DNA from: Polaribacter sp. MED152
Lineage (GTDB): Bacteria; Bacteroidota; Bacteroidia; Flavobacteriales; Flavobacteriaceae
NCBI RefSeq assembly: GCF_000152945.2
Contig: NC_020830.1
Span: 2,738,501-2,802,500, forward strand
Length of the DNA stretch: 64,000 nt
Direction of reading: 5' to 3'
Shown here: piece after piece, positions 9,306 to 20,100 of the stretch
Layout: each line of letters starts with the position of its first letter
How positions within the stretch are numbered: position 1 is the first letter of the stretch
Notes under the pieces: model-generated
Seen by the model: only the letters and a program-made list of their open reading frames with translations
What the model was told of the DNA's origin: nothing
Database searches by the model: none
Position numbers and translations under genes: made by a program

Positions 9306-9851
9306 ATGAAAGGTGTACTTCAATTAAGTGTCATTTGCTGTTTATTATTATTTAATTCCTGCTATGAAGAGTTGGATTTTGATCAAATTAATGATTATGT
9401 CTACAAACCAATAGTTACTTCTTCTCTAACTTTTTTCTCTGTTGTACCAGGACAATTTTTTAATGATTTGGGTGTTCAAGAAACAAGTGTAACATCAGTT
9501 TCTGACTTTAGAGTATTTGAAGATTCTTTTGTTAATGAAGATATTGTAAGAATCGATTTTAGCACGTTAATTAAAAATGAATTTGATAGAGAGGTAACTA
9601 TTGATGTATCCTTTTTAGATGATAACAATACAGTACTATATCAATTTGCTTCCATAGTAATTCCTGCTGGAGATTTAGAAAACAATTATACAGAAGAGGT
9701 TTTTGTTAGCGCAAATCCTGCTATTGTAAATACTACTAAGGTAAGAATTAGAGCAGAGCTAGAAGATACAGGTACAAGTATGAACCCAAATGATACTAGT
9801 GAGTTTGAATTAAAATCATCAGTAACGCTTTATATAGAATCAGAAATTTAA
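9306..9851 (+). CDS. Hypothetical lipoprotein
   Basis: 181 aa. An N-terminal hydrophobic segment ends in a lipobox (LFNSC, Cys at residue 19) followed by acidic residues, so the mature protein should be an outer-membrane lipoprotein. The rest is beta-strand-rich, without Cys or known catalytic motifs, and resembles small immunoglobulin-like lipoproteins of Flavobacteriia only in general style. It ends one base before the next start (DUF5723-like protein), which in turn is one base before a third exported protein, so the three genes form an operon. Function unknown. Confidence 0.75.
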   Translation: MKGVLQLSVICCLLLFNSCYEELDFDQINDYVYKPIVTSSLTFFSVVPGQFFNDLGVQETSVTSVSDFRVFEDSFVNEDIVRIDFSTLIKNEFDREVTIDVSFLDDNNTVLYQFASIVIPAGDLENNYTEEVFVSANPAIVNTTKVRIRAELEDTGTSMNPNDTSEFELKSSVTLYIESEI

Positions 9852-9852
9852 G

Positions 9853-11223
9853 ATGAGAAAAATTTTTAGCCTGATACTGTGTTTAGTGCTTTTTCAAATT
9901 TCGGCACAGAACAAACAAATTCTGTATAATTTTGCTGAATTGCCACAAACCTTATTGTTAAATCCTGCCTCAGAAGTAAATTATAAATTTCATGTGGGTT
10001 TACCTTTATTGTCTGGATTTTCCTCAGATTTTGGATCAAAAGGAGTTGTACTTTCGGATATTTTTGCCAATGATAATCGCTCTATAAATGATAAGATTGC
10101 AGAGGCTATTCAAAATTTATCGTATCGAGATTTTACAAAGATAAATACCCAGATAGAAATTCTAAGTGGAGGTTTTCGTTTTAAAGACGATTATTATATC
10201 AGTTTTGGATTTTATCAAGAGTTAGATGCTATCGGGTATTATCCTAAAGATGCATTAGACTTTATAAGTGAAGGAAATGCACCTCATATTAATAGAGCAT
10301 TTAGTGCTGCAGGTATTAGATACAAAGCAGATTTTTTAGGCGTTTTACATGCAGGTATTTCTAAAAAAGTAAATGAGAATTTAACCATAGGAGGTAGGTT
10401 TAAAATTTATTCATCTGCATTAAATGTAGAGTCAAATAACAATACTGGCTTATTTACAACTACTGGTGGTACTAATAATATTTATACACACTATCTAACA
10501 GATGTAAATTTAAAATTTAGAACTTCTGGCTTAATTGAAAACAACGAATACATTACAGATGCCAGTACATATTTAAAAAATACTTTTTTTGGTAGTAATA
10601 TGGGTATTGGTATCGATGTTGGTTTAACATACAGAATAACTCCTCAACTAGAGTTTTCAGGTAGTATTTTAGATCTGGGTTTTATAAATCATAAAACGAA
10701 TACTAAGAATACGAGTGTAACAGGTAATTTTGTTTTTGAAGGTGTTGCACTAGAGTTTAATAATGATGATAATTTTGAAAATTGGAATGAAATAGATCAA
10801 CGTTTTCAAGATGAAATTCCGGTTACAGATGATTTTGAATCTTATATTTCATGGAGGCCAACAAAATTAAATTTGGCCTTAAAATATAGTTTTGGAGAGT
10901 ACAGAAGTAAAGTATGTTATGATAATACCTATAAAAACTTTTATACAGATGCAATAGGCGTTCAATTGTATAATGTATTTAGGCCCTTAAGTTCGCAATT
11001 GGCCTTAACTGGCTTTTACGAAAAAGCCATTACGAACAAAATTCATACTAAAGTAACTTATACTATAGATGATTTTTCATATTCAAATATTGGTGCAGGT
11101 TTATCTTTACAATTGGGTAGTTTTAATATTTATGGTTTAGCAGACAATTTATTAGAATATGGCGATTTATCGTCTACAAATAGTGCCTCTTTTCAATTAG
11201 GTTTCAATTTTTTATTTAATTAA
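9853..11223 (+). CDS. DUF5723-type outer-membrane protein (PorP/SprF-like barrel)
   Basis: 456 aa with a signal peptide ending in ISAQ (near residue 19). The mature N-terminus contains the LLLNPAS motif, and alternating hydrophobic strands with glycines run to a C-terminal aromatic end (FNFLFN), all typical of a beta-barrel. I recognise it as DUF5723-like, related in layout to PorP/SprF barrels used in type IX secretion and gliding, but no direct role can be claimed. It is the middle gene of a three-gene operon with an upstream lipoprotein and a downstream exported protein. Confidence 0.7.
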   Translation: MRKIFSLILCLVLFQISAQNKQILYNFAELPQTLLLNPASEVNYKFHVGLPLLSGFSSDFGSKGVVLSDIFANDNRSINDKIAEAIQNLSYRDFTKINTQIEILSGGFRFKDDYYISFGFYQELDAIGYYPKDALDFISEGNAPHINRAFSAAGIRYKADFLGVLHAGISKKVNENLTIGGRFKIYSSALNVESNNNTGLFTTTGGTNNIYTHYLTDVNLKFRTSGLIENNEYITDASTYLKNTFFGSNMGIGIDVGLTYRITPQLEFSGSILDLGFINHKTNTKNTSVTGNFVFEGVALEFNNDDNFENWNEIDQRFQDEIPVTDDFESYISWRPTKLNLALKYSFGEYRSKVCYDNTYKNFYTDAIGVQLYNVFRPLSSQLALTGFYEKAITNKIHTKVTYTIDDFSYSNIGAGLSLQLGSFNIYGLADNLLEYGDLSSTNSASFQLGFNFLFN

Positions 11224-11224
11224 T

Positions 11225-12016
11225 ATGTTTAGAAAAATACTTTTAATACTTGCATTATGTTTTGCAGGTTTATCCTATAGTCAATCTGTAAGTTTAGAGA
11301 AGTACCAATACATTATTGTACCCAATCAATTTGATTTTGTAAATTCAGTAGATGCTTATCAAACTAGTTCATTAACTAAGTTCTTATTGCAAAAGAAAGG
11401 CTTTCCTGTTTTCTTGAGCAATGAAAACATTCCTGATGCTTTGTCAAAAAATAAATGTGCAGCTTTAATTGTTTCTGTAAAAGACGATTCTTCAATGCTC
11501 CAAACTAAAAATTATTTAGAAGCAAAAGATTGTTTTGGTAAAGTAATTTATACTTCTAAAATTGGTAAAAGTAAATTTAAAGATTACAAGAAAGCATATC
11601 ATGCAAGCATAAGAGAAGCAGTAAAAAGTATGACAAACTTTAGGTATAGTTATGTAGATGTAAATAGCATCAAAGCAAAAGATAAAGAAGTTGTGGCTGC
11701 AGTAATATCTGATGATGTTTATGAGAAAGTTTTAAAAGAAGTAAAACAAAATAAGCAACTTAAAGAAGGTAAAATAGAAGAGAACACTATAAAAATGAAC
11801 AATAATACTCTTTTATATGCGCAGGAAATTCCCGAAGGATTTCAACTGGTAAATGAAACGCCTAAAATTGTGTATACTTTATTAAAAACGAACAATGACT
11901 CAATATTTATTCTAAAAAATTTAAAAGGAATTGTTTACAAGAAAGGGGATAAGTGGCAGCTAGAGTATTACATATACAATAGATTAATTCAAGAAGAATT
12001 ACGCATTAAATTTTAG
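11225..12016 (+). CDS. Conserved exported protein, unknown function
   Basis: 263 aa with a clear signal peptide (LALCFAGLSYSQ, cleavage near residue 20). The mature protein is rich in Lys and Ser with mixed alpha/beta character, and has a near-central charged segment (EVKQNKQLKEGKIEEN). No catalytic motif is visible. It is the last gene of the operon with the lipoprotein and the DUF5723-like barrel (one-base spacing) and so may be their periplasmic partner. Its stop overlaps the convergent rarA gene by four bases. I do not recognise a named family. Confidence 0.65.
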   Translation: MFRKILLILALCFAGLSYSQSVSLEKYQYIIVPNQFDFVNSVDAYQTSSLTKFLLQKKGFPVFLSNENIPDALSKNKCAALIVSVKDDSSMLQTKNYLEAKDCFGKVIYTSKIGKSKFKDYKKAYHASIREAVKSMTNFRYSYVDVNSIKAKDKEVVAAVISDDVYEKVLKEVKQNKQLKEGKIEENTIKMNNNTLLYAQEIPEGFQLVNETPKIVYTLLKTNNDSIFILKNLKGIVYKKGDKWQLEYYIYNRLIQEELRIKF

Positions 12017-13284
12017 TAATTGTATTTCTTTTTCCATCGCTTTTTAAGAATTTCATTGAACTGATTTTCTCTTGCGTTATTTCCTGGTTCATATAATTTA
12101 GTACCAGCTATTTCTTCTGGTAAAAATTCTTGTTCTGCAAAATTATTAGGAAAATCATGAGCATATTTATAAGTTTTTCCATAATCTAAATCTCTCATTA
12201 ATTTTGTTGGAGCGTTTCTTAGATGCAGAGGAACAGATAAATCACCAGTTTGTTTTACCAAACTCTGGGCTTTATTAATAGCTAAGTATGAAGCATTGCT
12301 TTTGGCAGAATTAGCTAAATAAACCACACATTGGCTCAGTATTATTCTACTTTCTGGATTACCAATTACAGCCACTGCTTGAAAAGTATTGTTCGCCAAA
12401 ATTAATGCGGTTGGATTTGCATTACCAATGTCTTCAGAAGCAAGAATCAATAATCTTCTTGCAATAAATTTTACATCCTCACCACCCTCAATCATTCTAG
12501 CTAAATAATAAACTGCAGCATTTGGATCACTACCTCTTATAGATTTTATAAAAGCTGAAATAATGTCATAATGTTGTTCTCCAGTTTTATCATATCTGGT
12601 AGTATTCTGCTGAATTTTATCTAAAACATAATCATTAGTGATTTCTACATGATCTTCTGTTGAGACTAAAAGTTCAAAAATGTTTAATAATTTTCGAGCA
12701 TCTCCTCCAGAAACACGCAATAAGGCATCAGTTTCCGTGAGTTTTATAGTTTTACCAGCAAGAATATCATCTTTTTGAATTGCGCGTTCTAAAAGTGCTA
12801 TTAAATCGTTTTTATCAAATGAATTTAAAATGTAAACCTGACATCTAGATAAAAGTGCAGGTATCACTTCAAAGCTTGGGTTTTCTGTGGTTGCACCTAT
12901 AAGCGTTACCCAACCTTTTTCTACAGCACCAAGTAAAGAGTCTTGCTGCGATTTGCTAAACCTATGAATTTCATCGATAAATAATATTGGGTTTTTGGCC
13001 GTAAATAAACCACCGCTTTTTTTGGCTTTTTCAATAACCTCTCTAACATCTTTTACTCCAGAACTTATTGCACTTAGCGTGTAAAATGGTCTGTTAGATT
13101 CTGTAGCAATAATGTTCGCTAAGGTAGTTTTTCCAATTCCTGGTGGTCCCCAAAGAATTAAAGAAGGTATAATTCCCTGCTTAATCAAATTTGTCAAAAC
13201 TCCTTTTGGGCCAACTAAATGCTGCTGACTTATGTAGTCTTCTAAAGTTTTGGGTCTAATTCTTTCTGCCAAAGGTTCATTCAT
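12013..13284 (-). CDS. rarA: Replication-associated recombination protein RarA (MgsA), AAA+ ATPase
   Basis: 423 aa. RarA/MgsA is a clamp-loader-like AAA+ ATPase that acts at stalled replication forks. Visible motifs: Walker A GPPGIGKT (residues 46-53), Walker [11 protein letters not shown], sensor 1 [10 protein letters not shown], an [10 protein letters not shown] sensor 2 segment, and the C-terminal tetramerisation region with [15 protein letters not shown] and [15 protein letters not shown]. The start was moved to the ATG at 13284, because the longer frame needs a TTG and the family begins close to PLAERIRP. It is convergent with the exported protein at 12016 and divergent from the rhomboid gene. 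Confidence 0.95.
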   Translation of the reverse strand: MNEPLAERIRPKTLEDYISQQHLVGPKGVLTNLIKQGIIPSLILWGPPGIGKTTLANIIATESNRPFYTLSAISSGVKDVREVIEKAKKSGGLFTAKNPILFIDEIHRFSKSQQDSLLGAVEKGWVTLIGATTENPSFEVIPALLSRCQVYILNSFDKNDLIALLERAIQKDDILAGKTIKLTETDALLRVSGGDARKLLNIFELLVSTEDHVEITNDYVLDKIQQNTTRYDKTGEQHYDIISAFIKSIRGSDPNAAVYYLARMIEGGEDVKFIARRLLILASEDIGNANPTALILANNTFQAVAVIGNPESRIILSQCVVYLANSAKSNASYLAINKAQSLVKQTGDLSVPLHLRNAPTKLMRDLDYGKTYKYAHDFPNNFAEQEFLPEEIAGTKLYEPGNNARENQFNEILKKRWKKKYNY

Positions 13285-13288
13285 AGCA

Positions 13289-13296
13289 CAAAAATA
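13289..13296 (-). promoter_or_regulatory. Candidate -7 box for rarA
   Basis: The minus strand reads TATTTTTG, matching TAnnTTTG, only four bases before the rarA ATG. If real, the transcript would be nearly leaderless. A TTTG box lies upstream but with a 23-nt spacer, longer than the usual 19. Confidence 0.35.
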
Positions 13297-13358
13297 CAAA
13301 GATTTCTGACAGAATTTGTCAAATTAGGCTTTGGTTAGGTTTTTGTATATTTTGGCAT

Positions 13359-14033
13359 ATGCAAGATGAGGAATTACGAAATAAAACTTCACCATTTTTA
13401 GTACCATCTTTGTTTATCCTAATAATTTGGGGTATTTATATTGTGGAAATAAAGTATGGTTTTAATCTAAATAAATACGGTGTTTTTCCAAGAACACTTA
13501 AAGGATTAAGAGGTATACTATTTACCCATTTTTTACATAGCAATACAAGTCATTTATTTAATAATTCAATTCCTTTATTTGTATTATTGAGCAGTCTGTT
13601 TTATTTCTACAGAAATATTGCTTTCAAAATTTTACTTATTGGAGGATTGTTAACAGGATTTACAACTTGGGCTATAGCAAGAGATTCTTACCATATTGGA
13701 GCTAGTGGTATTGTATACTTGGTTTTTAGTTTTGTGTTTTTTAGTGGAATAATCAGAAAGCACTATAGATTAGTGGCGCTATCTTTTATAGTGATTTTCC
13801 TTTATGGTAGTATGATTTGGTATGTGTTTCCCATTAAAGACGGTATGTCTTGGGAAGGTCATTTATCAGGATTTGTTGTGGGATTAATCCTAGCTTTTAT
13901 ATATCGTAAAAACGGATTGGTTAAAAAAGAATACGAATTCAGTAAAACAGATTTTGATCTTCTTTTTGATGATCAAGGAAATTTGATTCAACCAGATTAC
14001 CCAGAAGAAAGTGACACAACTATGAAAGAATAG
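13359..14033 (+). CDS. Rhomboid family intramembrane serine protease
   Basis: 224 aa, six predicted membrane helices. The rhomboid catalytic dyad is visible: Ser116 in GASG (residues 114-117) and His168 in EGHLSG. The conserved HFLHSNTSHLFNN segment (residues 57-69) sits where the family's L1-loop/helix-2 motif normally lies. A short cytoplasmic tail of about 35 residues follows the last helix. Rhomboids cleave transmembrane substrates inside the bilayer; the substrate here is unknown. The 3' end overlaps the convergent rlmB gene by 14 bases, so no terminator fits between them. Confidence 0.9.
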   Translation: MQDEELRNKTSPFLVPSLFILIIWGIYIVEIKYGFNLNKYGVFPRTLKGLRGILFTHFLHSNTSHLFNNSIPLFVLLSSLFYFYRNIAFKILLIGGLLTGFTTWAIARDSYHIGASGIVYLVFSFVFFSGIIRKHYRLVALSFIVIFLYGSMIWYVFPIKDGMSWEGHLSGFVVGLILAFIYRKNGLVKKEYEFSKTDFDLLFDDQGNLIQPDYPEESDTTMKE

Positions 14034-14766
14034 ATCTTTGTCTAACAGTTTCATAAAGAAAAACACCACAAGCTACAGAAACATTTAATGATTCAATGTT
14101 TCCTGATAAAGGTAACTTTGCTTTATAATCAACCATTTTTAGAACAGAGGGATTTACTCCCCTATGTTCAGAGCCCATAATAATAGCTATAGGTTGATTA
14201 AAATTGACATCGTAAATTGAGCTATCTGTCTTTTCAGTAGCAGCCACGGTTTTTATATTTGAAGCTTGAAGTATAAAAAGAGCGTCTTTAATATGGTCCA
14301 CTTTGCAAATTGGCATTTTGAATGCTGCTCCAGCTGATGTTTTTATAGTTTCTGCATTAACAGGTGCACTTCCATTTTTTTGAATGATAATACCATTTAC
14401 TCCTGTACATTCTGCAGTTCTAATAATAGCTCCAAAATTTCTTACATCAGATAATTGATCCAGAATTAAAAAGAAAGGTACTTTTTCTGCTTCTAAGGTA
14501 TCATCCAATAGGGTTTCTAAATCATAAAAATCGATTGGTGAAATTTGTGCAACTGCACCTTGATGATTACTGTTTTTAGATAGTCTATTTAATTTTTCTA
14601 CAGGTACAGTGCTTGTAGCAATTTTAGAATCTTTAATTAACTTGTCTAGTTCATAATACAAACTACCTCTCAAGCCTTTTTGTAGGTATATTTTGTTGAT
14701 AGTAGATCCGCTTTCTATTGCCTCAATGATTGCTCTTAATCCGAAAATGTTTGTAGTTTCTGTCAA
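14020..14766 (-). CDS. rlmB: 23S rRNA (guanosine-2'-O)-methyltransferase RlmB (SpoU family), TTG start
   Basis: 248 aa. RlmB methylates the ribose of a guanosine in domain V of 23S rRNA. The N-terminal substrate-binding domain (residues about 1-75) is followed by the SPOUT knot with its three motifs: NFGAIIRTAECTG, IMGSEHRGVNP and LPLSGNIESLNVSVACGV. The start codon must be TTG at 14766: an in-frame TAA lies three codons upstream, and no Met occurs in the first 150 residues. The gene begins just after the terminator of the upstream sus operon. Confidence 0.93.
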   Translation of the reverse strand: MTETTNIFGLRAIIEAIESGSTINKIYLQKGLRGSLYYELDKLIKDSKIATSTVPVEKLNRLSKNSNHQGAVAQISPIDFYDLETLLDDTLEAEKVPFFLILDQLSDVRNFGAIIRTAECTGVNGIIIQKNGSAPVNAETIKTSAGAAFKMPICKVDHIKDALFILQASNIKTVAATEKTDSSIYDVNFNQPIAIIMGSEHRGVNPSVLKMVDYKAKLPLSGNIESLNVSVACGVFLYETVRQRSILS

Positions 14767-14782
14767 TGTATTTTATTTAAAT

Positions 14783-14815
14783 AAAAAAATCGTAATCAGA
14801 TTGATTACGATTTTT
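14783..14815 (-). terminator. Rho-independent terminator of the sus operon
   Basis: A perfect 14-bp stem (14785-14798 with 14802-14815) and a 3-nt loop lie 21 bases after the last sus gene. The run of A on the plus strand gives a U-tract for minus-strand transcription. Confidence 0.85.
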
Positions 14816-14835
14816 AAAATATTGTAATGTTTTAT

Positions 14836-15570
14836 TTAGTTTACAACAAATGTACTAGATGTACCACCACCATAAGCACCGTTAGTAGCAAATACTTGCA
14901 CTCCGTTTACAGTGATTTCAAATGCACCAGCTCCATCTCCATATTGATCGAAGATATCAACTCTATAGTTACCATTTGCTAAACAAGCAGCATCTCTTTG
15001 AGTACCACTTAGGCCAGCATATCCTCCATAAGCAGGACTAGATGCGTTAGCCATAACTGTTGCTCCAGTATCAGTATTAACAATTCTCCAGTAAACTTCT
15101 TCTGGATATGCATCTAAAGTTACAGCAACTTTAGCTTTACCTTGTCCTGAAGGACAACCTTTAGCTACGTTTAAAGTAATTCCATCACCAACGATAATAT
15201 CTCCGCCAGCAACCATATCTATGCTTAATGTTTTATCAACAATAATGTCTAGATCATTTTCATTAAAAGTAATGTCTAATACTGCCTCATTTGAGTTTGC
15301 AGGAATAGTAATTGAAGTAGGCATTGAATAAGATGCAGCTGAAATAGTTCCAGAAGTAGTTAAATCGATAGTTCTGTCTTCTCCAGTAATGTTTGCAGAA
15401 AATACGCTAATTGATTTTGTTAAACTCTCTCCAGGAGTTACAGTTACATCGCTTGAGAAGTAAGTTTCGAAAGAAGCATATGGAGTTCCAGGTGCTTCAA
15501 CGTCTTCTTCACAACCTGTGAATAATGCAATGCTTAAAAATAGTAATGTGTAAAGTTTTATTTGTTTCAT
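14836..15570 (-). CDS. SusCD-associated surface lipoprotein with C-terminal YGDG-type domain
   Basis: 244 aa. The signal peptide ends in lipobox LFTGC (Cys at residue 20), followed by acidic residues that favour surface export. Residues about 30-135 form an Ig/Calx-beta-like domain (TIPANSNEAVLDITFNENDL). The C-terminal ~100 residues resemble the module found at the ends of many secreted Bacteroidota proteases: VTLDAYPEEVYWRI, ACLANGNYRVDIFDQYGDGAG. As the third gene after susC and susD it is probably an accessory ligand-binding lipoprotein of the SusE type. The ligand is not evident. Confidence 0.72.
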   Translation of the reverse strand: MKQIKLYTLLFLSIALFTGCEEDVEAPGTPYASFETYFSSDVTVTPGESLTKSISVFSANITGEDRTIDLTTSGTISAASYSMPTSITIPANSNEAVLDITFNENDLDIIVDKTLSIDMVAGGDIIVGDGITLNVAKGCPSGQGKAKVAVTLDAYPEEVYWRIVNTDTGATVMANASSPAYGGYAGLSGTQRDAACLANGNYRVDIFDQYGDGAGAFEITVNGVQVFATNGAYGGGTSSTFVVN

Positions 15571-15590
15571 TTTTTTGGCGTTTAAAATGA

Positions 15591-15618
15591 GAATAGGAGA
15601 CTTTTACATCTCCTATTC
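15591..15618 (-). other. Intercistronic hairpin between susD and lipoprotein gene
   Basis: Perfect 10-bp inverted repeat (GAATAGGAGA at 15591-15600 with its complement at 15609-15618, 8-nt loop) in the 65-base gap. There is no U-tract after it in the direction of transcription, so it is more likely an mRNA-stability or partial-attenuation element than a terminator. Confidence 0.6.
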
Positions 15619-15635
15619 AATTAAATAATTAAATA

Positions 15636-17126
15636 TTAGTTGTTCTGAGTAGAGATAAAAGGATTAAATTGAATCTCTCCTTCAGGAATTTCGAAAGTCA
15701 TTCTCTCGTCATTGTAAGGAATTGAAGCACCTACAAAAGATAAGTGATTAGAACCTCTAGTAACAGTTGCTTTATTACGCTTCATAGCTAAGTAACTTTT
15801 ACCTTCTCCCCATAGTTCTATTCTAGTTTGTAAGTAAATTTCATTCTTTAAACTTTGACCTGATAAACCATCTATGTAAGATGCATCTGGAACTCTTTGG
15901 CTAACTAAAGCTTTTAATTCAGTTCTAGCTTGAGCATCGTTTCCAGAGAAAGCAGCATATTCTGCAGCTAATAAGTGCATTTCAGCAACTCTCATGTAAA
16001 CATAATCATCTTGTACAATTCTAGTTACACCATAACGTGTTCTAGCTGCATTGTAAAATTTGTTTAATGGCATTAAGTGAGTATAAGCTCCTGGGTTATC
16101 TACATACTGATCTTTTCTGAAGTCATTTGCTGGAATTGCATCAAATAAATCTTGATCCATTGATTTAGCATCTCCAAATGCAGGGTAACTGTATGCGAAG
16201 TAATCCATTTGACCCCACCAAGAAACTAATCCAAGACCAATTTCATCGTTTAAGTCAACACCCCACATCCATCCTGGAGTATTTACATTGTTAAAACCAC
16301 CTGTAATTTCAGAAGAACTCATTAAAGAATATCCGCTGATAGCAGCTTTAGCCATGTTATATGCTTTTGCATAGTCTGTTCCTCTAGCACCTAATACATA
16401 AGCATAAATACCTTGAGCAACTGATTTGTTGATCTCAGTTTTGTTAGATCTTGTAAAACCGTCTAATAAAGAGATAGCTTCAGTTAAATCTTGCTCCATT
16501 AAGTCATAGATTTCAGAAGCAGCTACTTTAGGACCATTTAAGTCTGTAGCACTTCTGTAGATAGGTAGAATTTCTTCTGCACCATCATACTCTTTTTGAT
16601 AGAACTGTGTTAAATAAAAGTAAGAATGAGCACGTAAAGCTTTTGCTTGACCCATAATTGCTTTATTTGCAGCACTTTCTGGAGTAATATCTGTACCTCC
16701 TAAACCATCAATTACTTCGTTACAACCTCTTACAATTCTGTAGTAGTATCTCCAAACTTGTCTGTTGTCTCCAAATGTAAAATCTTGTGGTGCTTGGTAC
16801 TCAGTAATAGATGCTCTATACCATCCATAAGTACTTGTACTTAAAGCCATGTCACTTGATAACATATCACTAAAGATATCATAAGACTTGTGACCAAAAT
16901 CATCATGCCCTGATGTACCTCCTGAACCGAAGGTAAATGTTAATGAATATACACCACCCATTAATGCCCCTGTAACCTCAGGGTCAATCGTAGATGCCTG
17001 CTCTAACTGAGCAGAGGTTAAAGAAGCTGACCCTTCAAGGGCTGGCTTCTCTAGAAAATCGTCTCCACAACTAACTGTTGATATCGCTAATGCAGAGAGT
17101 AATCCGAATTTAATTAATTTATTCAT
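15636..17126 (-). CDS. SusD/RagB family nutrient-binding outer-membrane lipoprotein
   Basis: 496 aa. Surface lipoprotein that captures a nutrient and forms the lid of the SusC transporter. The signal peptide ends in STVSC (lipobox Cys near residue 20) followed by GDDFLEKP, the usual SusD beginning. Helical TPR-like parts (AKALRAHSYFYLTQFYQ near residue 155) and the C-terminal RagB signature (DDYVYMRVAEMHLLAAEYA) are present. It lies 25 bases downstream of susC. No glycoside hydrolase, sulfatase or regulator is beside it, so the substrate could be a glycan, a peptide or something else. Confidence 0.93.
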   Translation of the reverse strand: MNKLIKFGLLSALAISTVSCGDDFLEKPALEGSASLTSAQLEQASTIDPEVTGALMGGVYSLTFTFGSGGTSGHDDFGHKSYDIFSDMLSSDMALSTSTYGWYRASITEYQAPQDFTFGDNRQVWRYYYRIVRGCNEVIDGLGGTDITPESAANKAIMGQAKALRAHSYFYLTQFYQKEYDGAEEILPIYRSATDLNGPKVAASEIYDLMEQDLTEAISLLDGFTRSNKTEINKSVAQGIYAYVLGARGTDYAKAYNMAKAAISGYSLMSSSEITGGFNNVNTPGWMWGVDLNDEIGLGLVSWWGQMDYFAYSYPAFGDAKSMDQDLFDAIPANDFRKDQYVDNPGAYTHLMPLNKFYNAARTRYGVTRIVQDDYVYMRVAEMHLLAAEYAAFSGNDAQARTELKALVSQRVPDASYIDGLSGQSLKNEIYLQTRIELWGEGKSYLAMKRNKATVTRGSNHLSFVGASIPYNDERMTFEIPEGEIQFNPFISTQNN

Positions 17127-17151
17127 GTTTTTTTAAATTTAAATTTTATTA

Positions 17152-20100
17152 TTAAAATTTCACTCTAACACCTAATGTCATTGTACTCATTGGTGCATAT
17201 AATCTTCGTCCTGAATTTCCTGACTCACTTGTGTTTGGTAAGAAACCTTGACGTGCAGTAGCATTAAATAAGTTATCTGCTGAGAACCAAATGTTCACTG
17301 TTTGTACAGATATTTTATCTAAATATTGTTTTGGTATGTTATATCCGATATTAACGTTGTTTAATGCAATGAAATCTGTTGATGTAATAAATCTAGTTGA
17401 AGTAGAAGTACCATTTACAATCGCGTTATCTGTTAAAGCAGGTACATCAGTGATGTCTCCTGGATTTTGCCATCTGTTAGCGATGTCTTTGTGGTAGTTG
17501 TTACCCACTGCTCCAAAACGATCAGACATTAATTCTGCGTATTGAGCATCGTAAGCGTAACCTCCTAAACTATATGTAAACTGAGTACCAAAGTTGAAGT
17601 TACCAACTTTACCAGATAAACGGAAAGCACCTCTTACATCAGCAATTGCTGATTTATCTGCGTATACATCAGATGCATCAGAATAAGTTTTAGTTACAGT
17701 TTTCTGGATATTAGCACCAGGAACTTTAATTTGGTATTCTACAATAGAACCAGTATTGTTAACTACTGCAGGATCTGCAGGAACCCAAGAACCACTAGAG
17801 TATGAAGATGGTTCACCAGCATCTAAAACACCATTGTTATTCACATCATCATAATACTGGTACCACATTGGAGCACCATCAGCAGGATCTACACCAGCCC
17901 ATTCTCTCATATAGAAGTCAAAAATAGATCTTCCTTCTGATCTTGCATAAAATCCACTTGGAGTCAATAATTGAGGCTCACCTGTTGCAGGATCTAATGG
18001 CATAGTAAGTATTTCATTAGTTACAATTTCACCATTTACAGATAAATCTAATGTAAAGTCTTTACTATCTACTAAGTGTCCAGTAACATCAAATTCAAAA
18101 CCTTTGTTCACTAATTCACCATCATTTACAGTAATTGAAGAGATACCTTGAGATGGCCCTACAAAACGGTTAAAGATTAAGTTATCAGTTAATTTGTTAT
18201 AGTAATCTAAGTTTACATCTAAATACTTTCCAAAACTCATTTCAGCACCAACTTGGAATTGATTAGTAGTTTCCCAAGTTAAATCTGGGTTACCATTTGC
18301 TCCAGGAGCTAATGAAATACTACCACCTAAGTTACCACCGTTAAACGTGTTATATCCTGAGAAGAATCCAACACCAGCTTGATCTCCAGTAATACCGTAA
18401 GAAGCTTTTAATTTTAAGTAGCTAATAAAGCTGTCTTGTAAGAAATCTTCATTACTAGCAATCCAAGACGCACCAACAGAACCAAATGTTCCCCATTTGT
18501 CATTTACGAATCTTGAAGAACCATCTGCTCTTACAGAAGCAGAGAAGTAATATTTCTGATCGAAGTTATAGTTAAACTGACTAAAGTAAGATTCAATTGT
18601 AAATCCACTTGTAGAACCAGAAGGTAAACCTAAACTTGATTGAAAGTTATCTAAATCGAATAAGAATGGACTAATTTGTAATCCTTTAGAAGCTGAAGCG
18701 AAATTTTGCTCAAAGTCATTACTTTCATGTGCTACTAAAGCATCGAAAGAATGATTACCCCAAGTATTGTTATACTTAACGATCTGTAAAATGTTTTGTG
18801 TTAAACTAGAGAAGTCATTAATTGTAATGTCTCCACTTGTTGCTTGACCACCACCATAAAATTTGTTCGTGTAGTCTCTGTTCTTTTGTGTTGCATACTG
18901 CACACCATATCTTATCTCTGCAGATAAGTTTTCTGTGAATTTGAATGTAGCTGAGAAGTTACCATTCATTTCATGACGATCAGTTCCGTTAAAGTCATAC
19001 TTAGCAGAACCAATTGGGTTTAATCCATTTGCATTTGGCCTATCTCTTAATCCTGACAAAGAACCATAGTCATATTGGAAACCTCCATAAAATAAATCTG
19101 GTACTAACTGTGCATTATCGTCTCTTAAGAAAACTGGGAAGATAGGTGCCATTTTATCAGCAAATTCGAATACGTTCTCAGAACCAGCAATTTGACCGTT
19201 AGCAATATTCTCTGAATATGCATAACCAATGTTGCTGTTTAATTTTAACCAAGGCTTAACATCACTAGTTAAGTTTAAACGAGTTGTGTATCTTTTATAA
19301 CCTGTGTTAATAGAATAACCATTATCATCTAAGTAACCGAAAGAAGCAAAATATCTAGTATCTTGATTACCACCACCCATTCTTAAGTTAGTTTCAGTTC
19401 TAATCGCTGAATCAAATGCAACATCTGCATATCTTAATGGAGTATATTTTCTAGTAACTCCTGGACGAACTGTACCAGTTGTTGGGTCGATTAAATCTGC
19501 TCCACTAGTTACATTCCACATGTTGTATCCTGGTGCAACATAGTTGTTTGTAAATAAGTTTGCGTTAGCGAATGCTACTGGATCTGGGTTACCAGTTACA
19601 ACACCTCTGTTTTTAATACCTTCCCAAACGTAACCAATGTACTCTTCTGGGTCAGTTACTACGTCATATCTTGGAATTAACTGGTCGTTAACACCTGTTT
19701 TTACATCAATTTCGATGTAAGAGTTAGAAGCACTACCACCTTTAGTTGTAATTAATACAACACCGTTTGCACCTCTAGAACCATAAATTGCAGTTGCAGT
19801 TGCATCCTTTAAGATAGTTGTACTAGCAATATCACTTGGGTTAATAGAGTTGATACTACCAGAAAAAGGTACACCATCTACTACATATAATGGAGCTCTG
19901 TTACCATTTACAGATCCATAACCTCTAATTCTAATTGCACCAACAGTACCTGGCTGACCAGAACTATTAATTACAGTAACCCCTGCAACCTCACCAGTTA
20001 AAGCTTGAGAAACGTTAGAGAAGTTTTTCACCTCTAATTGTTCTTGCTTTACTACAGCCGCTGTTCCAACGAATGCCTGTTTTGTTGAAGTACCATAACC

